A stretch of 64,000 nt of DNA from CAZVFX01 sp964626565. Lineage in GTDB: Bacteria; Myxococcota_A; UBA9042; CAIXZC01. Positions within the stretch are counted from its first letter, which is position 1. Each line of letters begins with the position of its first letter. Shown piece by piece: positions 17,480-26,700 of this stretch. The position numbers and the translations under genes are program-made. Under the pieces are notes generated by a model. That model saw only the letters and a list, made by a program, of their open reading frames with translations, ran no database searches and was not told the DNA's origin. The DNA is taken from positions 1 to 64,000 of the forward strand of contig CAZVFX010000018.1 in NCBI GenBank assembly GCA_964626565.1, written 5' to 3'.

Positions 17480-18967
17480 TCACTCTCCTTCTCGGGTGCC
17501 GAGCAGCCCGATTGTCTCATTGGCGAACGGGTTCACAAGCCACGCCCTCTCCGCCAGTTCCCCGGCCTTTTCTTCCTGCCCTCCGGCCCGGTACGCAAGT
17601 GCAGCCACGTACAGAAGTCGGCTATCGTCGGGATAGTCGGGCAACCAGGCTTCGACCTGGGCCACCGCTTCGTCGACTCGTTCTAACTCGAGCAACAGTC
17701 GGACAATGCGCCAGGCTACGTCCGGGGTGCCCTGGATGCCTGCGGGCAACCGCTGGTACACCTTCAGCGCCTCACCCTTGTGCTCCCGTCCCCACAAGAG
17801 GTCCCCGACCATTACCGTGCGCCGGGATTCATCGAGTTCCTGCTGCTGCTTCTCGGAAAGATACTGGGGCGCAAGACTGTAAAGCAAGGCGTCCTGAGCG
17901 TCCTTATTGCCGACATTTCGCCAGCGGCCCTTGGCCCATGCGAACAGGGCGTTGTCCGACAAACCGGTAATGGCACGCTGGGCACTCTTCCAGTCCTCGC
18001 CGGCGGCCACCGACTCCACGAACCTCTTGACCGCATTCTCGTCGCTCTTCTGCACCAGCACCCTCACCAAGAAGAGCGCCTGGAGGAACGCAGCCCGGGA
18101 TTTGAGCGGCGAGCCCAACTTCCAGAACGACTCTGCCAACTGCTCCCGGCTCAACAGCAACCCCTCTTCCACAGCCAGGTACAGAAGCGACTGCTCAACC
18201 CTGGTGAGCCTCGACGGCCGACTCTGCGTACTCCACTCCTCCAGATAACGAGCGATCCCTTCCTCGAAGAACACCGGCAGCGCAGCCGGGGCCTTGAGAT
18301 GAAGGACCAGGTGCACCATTTCGTGACATAGAACACGGTCCCAGGCGTAGCCGTTGGGAAATGACGCGGGGCTGAGCAGCACCACCTTCCCAAACAGCAC
18401 GGTAGCCACGGTGCCGCTCTCTTCCAGCCGGTCCAGCGGCACACGGGAAAGGGCAGCCAGTTGGGCTAGGTCTTCCACAAAAACCACCTCCGGCTGGAGC
18501 GGCGTCTTCACAGAGAAATACTCGTAGTAAGGGTCCAGCATGGACCCGAGCCGTTCCTTTATCTTCCGGCCCCACTCCTCCTGTCCGGCCGGTACCCGGA
18601 GAGCCACCCCCGGCTGGTCCGGAGCCACGATGGTCAGGCGATCCAGCACCGCTTGCCAGGAAGTGGCAAGTTCGACAATTCCATCGGCTCGCAGCCGGAT
18701 CTGCTCGTCCTCGCTACCGGCAACGCTCTTTCCCGATTCCAGTGCGACTGCATAGTCGCCGTCGAGAAAAGCTCCCAATGCCCCGGCCAGACGGGACCCG
18801 TCGGGCGTGGTCGTCTCCTGCTCAAGCGCCAGGATAGCGGCCCGATCCCACCGCTCGAAAGCAGCATCCAGGCCGTCGACAAAGTCACTCCCGGCCAAGG
18901 CCGCACCTGCCGGCAGGCAGGCTATTGCGACAGCAGCGAGAAGTACTCTTTTGTAAGCTCTCTCCAT
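17480..18967 (-). CDS. Exported HExxH (peptidase MA-like) protein with TPR tail
   Basis: The 495-residue product has a signal peptide (cleavage after AALA, about residue 25). An HEMVH zinc motif lies at 215-219, followed by EEGIARYLE (about 235-243), whose glutamate would be the third zinc ligand as in gluzincins of the MA clan. The C-terminal part (about 370-490) is made of helical repeats of TPR type. It is therefore probably a periplasmic metallopeptidase or a peptidase-derived scaffold. Its first 46 bases overlap the DUF4175-like gene, and it precedes moxR by 2 bp, so it belongs to the Bat-like operon. Confidence 0.78.
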   Translation of the reverse strand: MERAYKRVLLAAVAIACLPAGAALAGSDFVDGLDAAFERWDRAAILALEQETTTPDGSRLAGALGAFLDGDYAVALESGKSVAGSEDEQIRLRADGIVELATSWQAVLDRLTIVAPDQPGVALRVPAGQEEWGRKIKERLGSMLDPYYEYFSVKTPLQPEVVFVEDLAQLAALSRVPLDRLEESGTVATVLFGKVVLLSPASFPNGYAWDRVLCHEMVHLVLHLKAPAALPVFFEEGIARYLEEWSTQSRPSRLTRVEQSLLYLAVEEGLLLSREQLAESFWKLGSPLKSRAAFLQALFLVRVLVQKSDENAVKRFVESVAAGEDWKSAQRAITGLSDNALFAWAKGRWRNVGNKDAQDALLYSLAPQYLSEKQQQELDESRRTVMVGDLLWGREHKGEALKVYQRLPAGIQGTPDVAWRIVRLLLELERVDEAVAQVEAWLPDYPDDSRLLYVAALAYRAGGQEEKAGELAERAWLVNPFANETIGLLGTREGE

Positions 18968-21942
18968 CTATCCTCTTCCCAATACTCCGTGCTCATTTCC
19001 AGGAAACGCTCAAGTCGCTCCCTGGAGACCGTCTCCCCTTTGCCGCCCAACTCCAGGCTGGGCTGCATGCCGCCCGCAGCCAGGGCGCCCGCCGACTTGG
19101 CGTCCCCCGAGGCGTAGCGCAGAGCATCTTGCAGCCGTCCGATGCTCTCCTCGGCAAAGATCACCAACCGATAGGTATCGTCCAACATCAGCGAGGCCAG
19201 GCTCGCTTTCGACTTGGTGACGTTTTCGGCCAACCGGTCGAGAACCGGTGCGAAACGGCCGAAGAAGATGGGGAACATCTTCTCCAACGGTTCCATCTTC
19301 TCCTTCATGCGGGTCAGCTCCCTCTCCAGCTCTTCCAGCCCTCCGGCCAACTCCTGAAGCCGCTCCGGTTTCAGCGAAACGAGCTTCTCCCGCTGAGGCC
19401 TGATCGCACCCAACTTAGCGGCCACACTCTCGGCCATACGTTTTGCCTCGTGCACTTTCTCCAACTCCCGCCGGCTCTTCTTCACCTTCTTGCGGTCCTT
19501 GCTGTACCGAATGATCAGCTTGAGGGAGAACTCCATGGACTGGGTGAGCACCACCAGGTCCCGCGCCAACCCGGTAGCCTCCTCCACTTTCAACAGAGAC
19601 ACGAGCCGGCCCAGTTTGGAGAGCTTCTCCTTGAACTCCACCACCTGTTTGCGGTCCACCTCGAGATAGATGCTCTGGGTAAACCGGCGGGCCTTCCGAC
19701 TGAGCTTGGCCACCTTGCGGGCCACGTCCTGCACCACCACGATTGTGCGCTTCCGGCGGATGTACCGCTTGGTCTCCTTTTCCACATCACCCAGGAGTGC
19801 CTCGAGCTGCTTCTTCAGCGTCTGGTTGAGGCCGGCCATGGTTTTCAGGCGGGAGGTCATTTCGGCCCGGGCATTGCGGAAGGAGGTAGAGAGACGATTC
19901 ATGCTCTGGGCGTAGGCCCCTTCTACGGACCGCGCCGCGTGTTCCACCGCCAGGGAAAGGGATTCCAGGCTCTCCTTCCAATTCCCGGCGCCGCTGTCCA
20001 GCAGACGGGCAGTTACCGCCACAATCCCGGCGAACCCCTCCTCATCGGAGGCGGCCAGGTAGGGGGTGAAAAGTGCCGGCATACGGGGCAGCGTTTCCGA
20101 CCTCAGCCGTACCACCCGCCGGCCCGCCCGGTTGAGCTTCTTCAGCCCGCGGCGCATGGTGCGGGCACCCGCGGGCCCGAGAGACCCTTCCCGGCCAAGG
20201 GACATCACCCGGGCCAACTCCTGTTGGATTCGTCCCGACTCATAGAACAGGTATTCGCCCAGCACCTTCTCCACCACTCCGTCCAAGGTGACTGAGTGGT
20301 GCTCCAACTCCCGGGTCAACGCCCCGAGCGCCCGGTAGGCCTTCGCAGGAGTCAGCTCCCACGACTCTTCCGGGTGAAGCACCTCTTCCACCGACGCAGT
20401 AAGGGCAGCCACCCGGCGGGCATCCTCCTGCTTGAACAGGCTCATGGTTGCCATCTGCCCACTGATGGACGCCAAATCGGAAGCATATTGGTCCACGCTC
20501 TCCAGCAGCTTGCCGACGGGCTCCGGCAACTCCTCCCGGGCTCCGGGGGCACTCAGGCAATCGCCCAGAAGGTCCACCGCACGATTACGCAGACCGCTCA
20601 ACCGTTCGATAACGGCGCGCTGGTCTCCATATGGCGAACGCAGCACAGCCCGGCTGCGCCGAGTCCGGCAGACCCCCGGCCCGGAAACGTCGTTGGCGTC
20701 CCTGACCTCGACAAAAAAGCTCACCCTGTCATCCGGGTCCGCACCGAAGGTGGAGACCGCAACATCGCGCTGTACCACCACCCGCTTCTCGCCCACGGGA
20801 CGGGACAGTTCGATGGTCGAAGGCTCGTCGTCAAGCCCTTCTACCTCGTAGTGCAACAGAACCGCGGAGATACCGTAATCGTCAGCGGCCTCGGCCAACA
20901 CCGCGATGGAGTCCTGGGGTTTGACCACCAACTCCGGCGCAGGCTGGTGCAGCAGGCAACCGGGCTTGCGGTCCGGGGCGGCCAGAATGTCATGCCTTCC
21001 GGGCTGAACCTCCCCCGATTGAGCCCGCGCGACAAAGAAGGCGCTGCTCCCCGTGAGCACCGACCGGCCCAAATAGACCGCGCGGTCGCCGGCCGCACCT
21101 TCCTCTTCCACCATGGGTACCCTTTCGACGCCGGCTTTGGAGTGACGCTCGAGTAACAGCGTCTGGCCTGCGGACGCGGCGTGGCAGCGGACCTCGACCA
21201 CTGAACCTGCCGCCGCGGGCCCCCCCTCGCCCCACTCAACCTCCACCGGACCCCGCACCCCGAGGTAGCGTGGGGGCAACACCTTCACCCAGAGCTGCTG
21301 GCATGGCGGCAACACCCTGGCTTTGGCCCGCGGCCCCGGCTGCACCTGCGGTTGCGGAACCGCGAACGCGCTCCGGTTGGGAGCGTTGGGTTCGAAGAGA
21401 CGCGTCATGGCCCGATCGACACTGTCGGGATAAGCCATGCGGGCCCACAAAGTCCCGCCGGCCACCACCAGCAGCGCCGCCACCGTATAGTAGAGCAGAT
21501 TGACCGGCTTGAGCCGGCCAAGACGGATGTGAGCCAGGTCCGCCAGCGCCCGCCGGCCCACCTCGTCAACAAGCATCGGAGAAAAGTGCTGCAACTCTCC
21601 CTGGCGCCCGGCGCGGTACAGCTCCAATGCAGTGAGCAACTGCGTCTCCCGCCCCAGCGTTCGCTCCAGGTAGGCTACAAACCTTGGGAGAGAGAGATTC
21701 CGGTAAAGGGGCAAGGCAACCAGATAGATTGCGACGATGGCCGATGCCGTGGAAAGCAGCGCGTTGGTAACCGGGAGCACGTTTTCGGGCACCGGCAGCA
21801 GCAGCGCGGCCGCGACAGCCGCGTCAAGGGCCAGCGCGATGACGATACACACGCACACCACTCCACAGGCCACCACCGCGACTGCAAACAGCCCCCTCAA
21901 GAGCCTCACTTTCCGGTCTGCAGCCTTTAAACTTTCGTACAT
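18922..21942 (-). CDS. DUF4175-like large membrane protein with coiled coils
   Basis: The product is 1006 residues from the ATG at 21942, preferred over an upstream GTG at 21954. Two membrane helices occur at about 22-48 and 58-80 and a third near 150-170. A beta-rich, immunoglobulin-like region follows (about 200-430). The C-terminal 500 residues are mostly charged, helical and coiled-coil-prone (for example 690-900). This is the layout of DUF4175/TIGR02302-type proteins, which are usually encoded with MoxR-DUF58-VWA genes. It is probably an inner-membrane protein with a long periplasmic part. Its function is not known. It is the first gene of the operon, 79 bp after gspN. Confidence 0.68.
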   Translation of the reverse strand: MYESLKAADRKVRLLRGLFAVAVVACGVVCVCIVIALALDAAVAAALLLPVPENVLPVTNALLSTASAIVAIYLVALPLYRNLSLPRFVAYLERTLGRETQLLTALELYRAGRQGELQHFSPMLVDEVGRRALADLAHIRLGRLKPVNLLYYTVAALLVVAGGTLWARMAYPDSVDRAMTRLFEPNAPNRSAFAVPQPQVQPGPRAKARVLPPCQQLWVKVLPPRYLGVRGPVEVEWGEGGPAAAGSVVEVRCHAASAGQTLLLERHSKAGVERVPMVEEEGAAGDRAVYLGRSVLTGSSAFFVARAQSGEVQPGRHDILAAPDRKPGCLLHQPAPELVVKPQDSIAVLAEAADDYGISAVLLHYEVEGLDDEPSTIELSRPVGEKRVVVQRDVAVSTFGADPDDRVSFFVEVRDANDVSGPGVCRTRRSRAVLRSPYGDQRAVIERLSGLRNRAVDLLGDCLSAPGAREELPEPVGKLLESVDQYASDLASISGQMATMSLFKQEDARRVAALTASVEEVLHPEESWELTPAKAYRALGALTRELEHHSVTLDGVVEKVLGEYLFYESGRIQQELARVMSLGREGSLGPAGARTMRRGLKKLNRAGRRVVRLRSETLPRMPALFTPYLAASDEEGFAGIVAVTARLLDSGAGNWKESLESLSLAVEHAARSVEGAYAQSMNRLSTSFRNARAEMTSRLKTMAGLNQTLKKQLEALLGDVEKETKRYIRRKRTIVVVQDVARKVAKLSRKARRFTQSIYLEVDRKQVVEFKEKLSKLGRLVSLLKVEEATGLARDLVVLTQSMEFSLKLIIRYSKDRKKVKKSRRELEKVHEAKRMAESVAAKLGAIRPQREKLVSLKPERLQELAGGLEELERELTRMKEKMEPLEKMFPIFFGRFAPVLDRLAENVTKSKASLASLMLDDTYRLVIFAEESIGRLQDALRYASGDAKSAGALAAGGMQPSLELGGKGETVSRERLERFLEMSTEYWEEDRWRELTKEYFSLLSQ

Positions 21943-22021
21943 ACTTAATCCCACAGTCAGTTCCCGGGGACTAGCATTGTAGATTGTGCATCATAGGATT
22001 TGAAGCAATAAACGTTGGAGC

Positions 22022-23728
22022 TTACGGGAAGGGGACCATTTCTCCTTCGCCCGGTTGGCCCACTTCACCCCCCGCATCCCGGTGGGGAGCAATGTCATAG
22101 CTGTCCGCGCCGGAAACCACGTCGTGAGGCTGTTCCAGAACGTCGTGCAGCTCTTCGGGCGGCAATTCCTCATCCAGCGGCTCTTCCTCTGGCGGGTTTT
22201 CCTCCTCCGGCACCACTTCGGGCTGCTTCAGCTCTTCGAGAGTGGGGCGGTCCCGGGCCTTTTCACGCTCCTTGCGCATCTCGTCCGCCCTCTTACGGGC
22301 AGCCTCTTTGCGCCGGTCCTTAGCGGCTGCTTTCTTGGCGGCCGCGGCTTTGCCTGCGCCCTTTTTCTTGTCCTTCTTCTTCTTCGCTGCCTTCGCCTTC
22401 TTCGCCGCGGCCTTCTTCTTCTTCTTCTCCTCGGCCTTGCGCTTCTTCTCCATCTTCTTGTGGGCCTTCTTACGCTTTTTCTCCGCCTTGGGCAGGCCAC
22501 GCTTGCACTTGGGCCTGCCCAGGGTGCCCTTGCAGTGCATCCAATAGTAGCCGTCCAGGTCTTTGGCTCGTTGCCACTTACGATCGAACTCCAGTCCCTG
22601 ACCCAACTCCTTGTTCTTGGTGACTACCACCCCCTCCTCGACCCTCTTCTGGTCGAAAAAGTCGGGGTTGAACGCCATCTTCGTCCAAAGGTCCATCCGA
22701 GCCTTCGAGAAGCTGGCCTTGGGCGGGAACAGAATGAACGAATTCGGGGAGACAAAGTAGTCGAGGCTCTCACCCTTGCACTGACCGACTTCGAACAGCA
22801 CCACCGTGGCCTTCTCATGCTTGGCCTTGGTCTTGACTTTGTCCATCTCCTCAAGCCGGTCCTTACGATCGATCTTCAGCGTGAACTCGCAAGAGCCGAG
22901 GATGAGGTCAGTGAGCGGCACCTGCACTTTTCCCGCCTTGGTGCGCTGCACCAACTGCGGAGTCGGAGCCACGATATCGCTCAACTCAATGTGTATGGAG
23001 CCGCTGTAGTGGGACCTCGGCTTGTCGCTCTTCTTCTCTTCGCCGCCCTCTTCGTCCGCCTCCTCTTCTTCCTCCTCTTCGTCGTCTTCCGGCAACACCG
23101 GTTCCAGCAGGATGGAGCCGGTGTCAAGCACTCCGGTGACGCGATCCGCCTTCATGGAGGGTAGAATTGCGGAGAAAAGCACCCCGAAGAACTCGGTGTC
23201 CCCCAGGGTCAGACCTTCTATGGAGGGTAGCCGGATCGCAGGACTGGAAAAACCGATGGAGCGATCCAACTCGATCTCACCATCCTCAATGACCCCGTCC
23301 AACAGCTCCACCGAAATCCCGATATTGACGCTGCGCGGGTCCAGCATCTGTAGCAGGCTGAACTCCAGCCTGATGGAGTCGATGTCGATGAAGGAGAACT
23401 CCTCGTCCGGTTTCTCCTCTTTGACCTCAGCCTTGCCCTCTTCTCCTTCCTTCTCGGGAACCGCGGGCTGAATCACCTTCAAAGGCTTCTTCGACTTGCG
23501 CTTGAACAACTTCTTGTTTACGCCAACAGTTACGCCTGTCAAAACCAGTTCGCCCAGACCGTCCCGCTCGATGGACTCGATCTCCAGCCGATACTTGACC
23601 GACGAACTCGCCTTGTGCTCGATGAACTCCTTGAGCCGCTCCAACGGAAAGATGAAGTACGTGAACAGCACCGTGGCGACCAGGAACAACAGCACGTATG
23701 CGATGATGGCGACAATTTTCCTTATCAT
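22022..23728 (-). CDS. gspN: Type II secretion protein GspN
   Basis: The 568-residue product has one N-terminal membrane helix (about 5-27). An AsmA/GspN-like periplasmic beta-rich domain follows, with the segments FIDIDSIRLEFSLLQML and LDRSIGFSSPAIRLPSIEGLTLGDTEFFGVLFSAILP. It is about twice the usual length of GspN. The extra length comes from an acidic run near 216-232 and a strongly basic, Lys/Ala-rich segment (about 425-500), followed by an acidic Pro-rich end. GspN is an accessory inner-membrane component of some T2SS. As the last gene of the gsp operon, it starts 27 bp after gspM. Confidence 0.78.
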   Translation of the reverse strand: MIRKIVAIIAYVLLFLVATVLFTYFIFPLERLKEFIEHKASSSVKYRLEIESIERDGLGELVLTGVTVGVNKKLFKRKSKKPLKVIQPAVPEKEGEEGKAEVKEEKPDEEFSFIDIDSIRLEFSLLQMLDPRSVNIGISVELLDGVIEDGEIELDRSIGFSSPAIRLPSIEGLTLGDTEFFGVLFSAILPSMKADRVTGVLDTGSILLEPVLPEDDEEEEEEEADEEGGEEKKSDKPRSHYSGSIHIELSDIVAPTPQLVQRTKAGKVQVPLTDLILGSCEFTLKIDRKDRLEEMDKVKTKAKHEKATVVLFEVGQCKGESLDYFVSPNSFILFPPKASFSKARMDLWTKMAFNPDFFDQKRVEEGVVVTKNKELGQGLEFDRKWQRAKDLDGYYWMHCKGTLGRPKCKRGLPKAEKKRKKAHKKMEKKRKAEEKKKKKAAAKKAKAAKKKKDKKKGAGKAAAAKKAAAKDRRKEAARKRADEMRKEREKARDRPTLEELKQPEVVPEEENPPEEEPLDEELPPEELHDVLEQPHDVVSGADSYDIAPHRDAGGEVGQPGEGEMVPFP

Positions 23729-23755
23729 CTCGCTTACCCTACCTTTGATAGGCCC

Positions 23756-24394
23756 CTACTCTTCAGCCTGCGGCTTGTAAATGAACGTTGAGATGGTCAA
23801 CTTCCCCTGCACATATTCCGGGGCCCCGTACTTCTTGGTGACCACCAGCTTGGATACGTACATGAGCCGCTCGGGGGATTCCACCTGCTCCAGAAACCGG
23901 ACGAGGTCCACAAACTTGACGAAGCTGTAACCCGCAGGCTGCGACAACTCGATGAAATCGCTCGCCCGGTCCTTCTTCTTCTTCTTCTTGCCCTTCTGCT
24001 CACCGAGGTAGATGCCTCGTTCGTTGGTCTTCGCCTCATAGGTGAGCACCTTGTCCATGGACGACTCTTCACCCGCACTACCTTTCAACTGGGAGACGTC
24101 GACCTTCCTCGCGATGGAGTCGATGGCCGTTTGGATCTTGGGGTCGTTCTCTTTAATGGCATCCTCGAGCGCCTGCTTACGCCGCTGGGAATCGAGGTAG
24201 TCCCTCGCCCGCTCCCGAATCTCCGTCATCGCGTCCTGGCCTTCCTGGAGTTCCTCTTCCAGCTCCGTAATGGCGTCACCCAGGTAGACATAGGCAAACG
24301 CCCCGGCCCCGATAAATGCGAGGGCCACCAGCGCACCGATAAATCTCTTTTCCCTTCCGCTCATTCGCTGAAGTATGGAGGTTCCTGCAGCCAT
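23756..24394 (-). CDS. gspM: Type II secretion protein GspM
   Basis: The 212-residue bitopic protein has a short cytoplasmic N-terminus, one membrane helix (about 18-38), a coiled-coil stalk (about 43-90) and a ferredoxin-like periplasmic domain. The layout and position match GspM, which forms the inner-membrane assembly platform with GspL and GspF. A run of six lysines occurs near residue 138. The gene starts 1 bp after the gspL stop. Sequence similarity of GspM is always weak, so the call rests on topology and gene order. Confidence 0.78.
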   Translation of the reverse strand: MAAGTSILQRMSGREKRFIGALVALAFIGAGAFAYVYLGDAITELEEELQEGQDAMTEIRERARDYLDSQRRKQALEDAIKENDPKIQTAIDSIARKVDVSQLKGSAGEESSMDKVLTYEAKTNERGIYLGEQKGKKKKKKDRASDFIELSQPAGYSFVKFVDLVRFLEQVESPERLMYVSKLVVTKKYGAPEYVQGKLTISTFIYKPQAEE

Positions 24395-24395
24395 G

Positions 24396-26693
24396 TTATT
24401 CCCTCCCCGTTGGCTCGCCGATTCGATGGCGGGGCAACTTGGGCATTGCTTGCGGTCTCAACGCTTCCCTGGCAACGGGGCGAACCGGCACGCTTCGATC
24501 TACTCGGCCCGCGGGCGAACCGAGGGATGTCCCCGGCCCGACCTTGTGAAGCGGCGCCTTTTCCCGGCCGGACTTGCCCGGCGGGGTATCAGCGGGAGGC
24601 GGGACCTCGGCGCCCGGCTTATCCGCCGGGGATGGGCCCCCGCCCTCGTCGGGCTTGCCAGCCTTCTCTCCGGCCTTCCCCGGCTTGACCACGGAGTCGC
24701 CTGCATCACCCGGCGCGACGCCGGGACCATCCTTGACTTCTTCTCCACCCGGAGTCGCCGGAGCACCCTTTTCGTCCTTACCGGCCGCCGGTTCCTTGCC
24801 TTCTTTGCCTTCCGTACCTTCCGCACCTTCCTCTGTCCCGGGCAGGCCAGCGTCACCTTCGCGCTCCTTCTTGAGCTCTTCCGCCGCCTTCTGCGGGCAC
24901 GAAACGTTGAAGTCGACGGTGAAGCGCCACCACCCTTCTTTACCTGCGGTGGCCTTCAACATCTCCTGCTTGGTGCGCTGAACGTTGTGGAAGCAGGCGT
25001 GCTGACCGAGCATGGAGAGGAACAACTCCATGGTCGCAACCGATGACGCGTTGCCCGTGAATTCCACTGCCCCTTCGCCCACCGCGGTACGGCTGGCGCC
25101 ATCGATACGCATCTGGTTGAACTCCAGGTGGTGAACGATGTCAACCGACTCAGCAGGCTGGGCAAGCTCGCCTTCAATCCCGCCCGCCCCCTCTGCCCCC
25201 GGCGACGGAGGCGATTCGGGAAGGGGAGTACCCGGACTATCGGGGCTGGGCGGAACGCCCGCTTCCGGCTGGCCTTCCGCAGCCGCGTCGACTACAGCCT
25301 CCTCCGGCACTTCGGGCGCTACCTTCTCTCCCGTGGGCTGCCCATCGATGCGGGCCACAATGTCGGCGACTTCCCAGAATACGTCGTGAGCAGTGAGATC
25401 AGGGAACACAGTCCAGACCTCGGCGGGAGGCATCTCCTCCAACTGGTCGAGGATTTCCTGCCAATCCTCCAACTCCTCGCCCAGAATGGTAGAGGACAAT
25501 TCGCCAAGCTGTACCCGCAACAGGTCGGCCTGTTGCACAAAGGAGCGGTACTTCATCACCTGAGGCGCGGCCAGCACCGAAAAGATGAACACGGCCATTA
25601 GCGCCAGGTAGACCATCCGCCCCCGCACGAACTTGAAATCTCCTTCGTAGGCAAACTCTCCCTGCCGGAAGCTGATGCGCTGGGAGTCACCGCCTTTCTG
25701 GCTGTAGTAGCCCTGGGCCACCGCTGAGATGTACTCGGGGTGGTCGATGCTCTGGTCGATGGTGAGCTTGAGCATGGATGGGAAGAGTTGCTCCACCGGC
25801 TTGCCCAACGCGGTCCCGAGGAACGAGTCCAGCCCGTTGAGACGGGCGCTGCCGCCGAAGATGAACACGCGGTCCACTTCGCCCAACGCCTTGAACGCCT
25901 GCCGCATGTCGCGGGCCAGGGGCCGCAACCCCTTGTTCAGACAATCCGCAACTTCCTGGAGCCGCCCTACCGCAACCCCTTCACCTGCCGGGTAGAGGTG
26001 AGCACTGTGTTTCTCGCGCTCGGCTTCTCCCGGTTCCAGAGAGAACTGCTCAGCCATGGCCCGGGTCAGGTCCCAGCCGCCGAAGACGATTGTCCGGCAA
26101 CCGAGCATGCCCGACGGGTCGGTGATAGTTATCACTGTTTTTCGATGACCGATATCCACGAAGGCCAACGTCTCATCCCCGGCATCGCTGAGCAACTCCC
26201 GGAGCCGCGCGTTGGCCAGCGCCTGGTGCCCCATCACCCGCGGGTCGATGTTGGCGCCTCCAAACATCTCCGCGTACTCTTCGACATCCTTGCGGGGAGC
26301 CACGGAAACAAACAGCTTAGCCCCTTCCTTGCTCTTCTCCCGCACCACATAGTCATAGACTATCTCGTCAGCGGAATAGGGCACATGGTTCTCCAGTTCG
26401 AACCCCAGCACCTGGTCGATCTTGCCCCGGTCGGTAAAAGGCAACTCAACCGTGCGGTTCATAATCCTGTCCGCCTGCATCACGACGGTGACTGCGTCGC
26501 CGGTGAGCCGTTTGCCAGGCATCAGGTCCCGGGCTGCCCGGGCCTGCTCAGAACGTCGCGTCTTCGGTTCCAGGGCCGAGTGGTACTTCTCGGCACTTGC
26601 CGACGTCACCTGAAAACCGACGAACGGCACCTTAGCCTCCACGCTCTTGGCCGAGTAACTGCCGATATCGAGCACTTGCACCTTCTGCGCCAT
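24396..26693 (-). CDS. gspL: Type II secretion protein GspL / PilM-like actin fold, extended
   Basis: The 765-residue product begins with a PilM/GspL actin-like domain (VLDIGSYSAKSVEA near 8-21; LAFVDIGHRKTVITI near 170-184; RVFIFGGSARLNGLDSFL near 272-290). One membrane helix lies at about 363-382. A periplasmic region follows that is interrupted by a Pro/Gly/Glu-rich linker (about 465-520). GspL normally has about 400 residues. Here about 140 C-terminal residues (from 625) are low-complexity Gly/Lys/Glu/Pro, ending in a basic tail. GspL recruits the GspE ATPase to the membrane. SD GGGAG precedes the ATG, and the gene follows gspK by 7 bp. Confidence 0.85.
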   Translation of the reverse strand: MAQKVQVLDIGSYSAKSVEAKVPFVGFQVTSASAEKYHSALEPKTRRSEQARAARDLMPGKRLTGDAVTVVMQADRIMNRTVELPFTDRGKIDQVLGFELENHVPYSADEIVYDYVVREKSKEGAKLFVSVAPRKDVEEYAEMFGGANIDPRVMGHQALANARLRELLSDAGDETLAFVDIGHRKTVITITDPSGMLGCRTIVFGGWDLTRAMAEQFSLEPGEAEREKHSAHLYPAGEGVAVGRLQEVADCLNKGLRPLARDMRQAFKALGEVDRVFIFGGSARLNGLDSFLGTALGKPVEQLFPSMLKLTIDQSIDHPEYISAVAQGYYSQKGGDSQRISFRQGEFAYEGDFKFVRGRMVYLALMAVFIFSVLAAPQVMKYRSFVQQADLLRVQLGELSSTILGEELEDWQEILDQLEEMPPAEVWTVFPDLTAHDVFWEVADIVARIDGQPTGEKVAPEVPEEAVVDAAAEGQPEAGVPPSPDSPGTPLPESPPSPGAEGAGGIEGELAQPAESVDIVHHLEFNQMRIDGASRTAVGEGAVEFTGNASSVATMELFLSMLGQHACFHNVQRTKQEMLKATAGKEGWWRFTVDFNVSCPQKAAEELKKEREGDAGLPGTEEGAEGTEGKEGKEPAAGKDEKGAPATPGGEEVKDGPGVAPGDAGDSVVKPGKAGEKAGKPDEGGGPSPADKPGAEVPPPADTPPGKSGREKAPLHKVGPGTSLGSPAGRVDRSVPVRPVAREALRPQAMPKLPRHRIGEPTGRE

Positions 26694-26700
26694 GTTTTCG

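Noticed and set aside
22348..22460. Lys/Ala-rich segment of gspN as a separate histone H1-like gene
   Set aside because: It is continuous with the GspN reading frame and has no start or RBS of its own.
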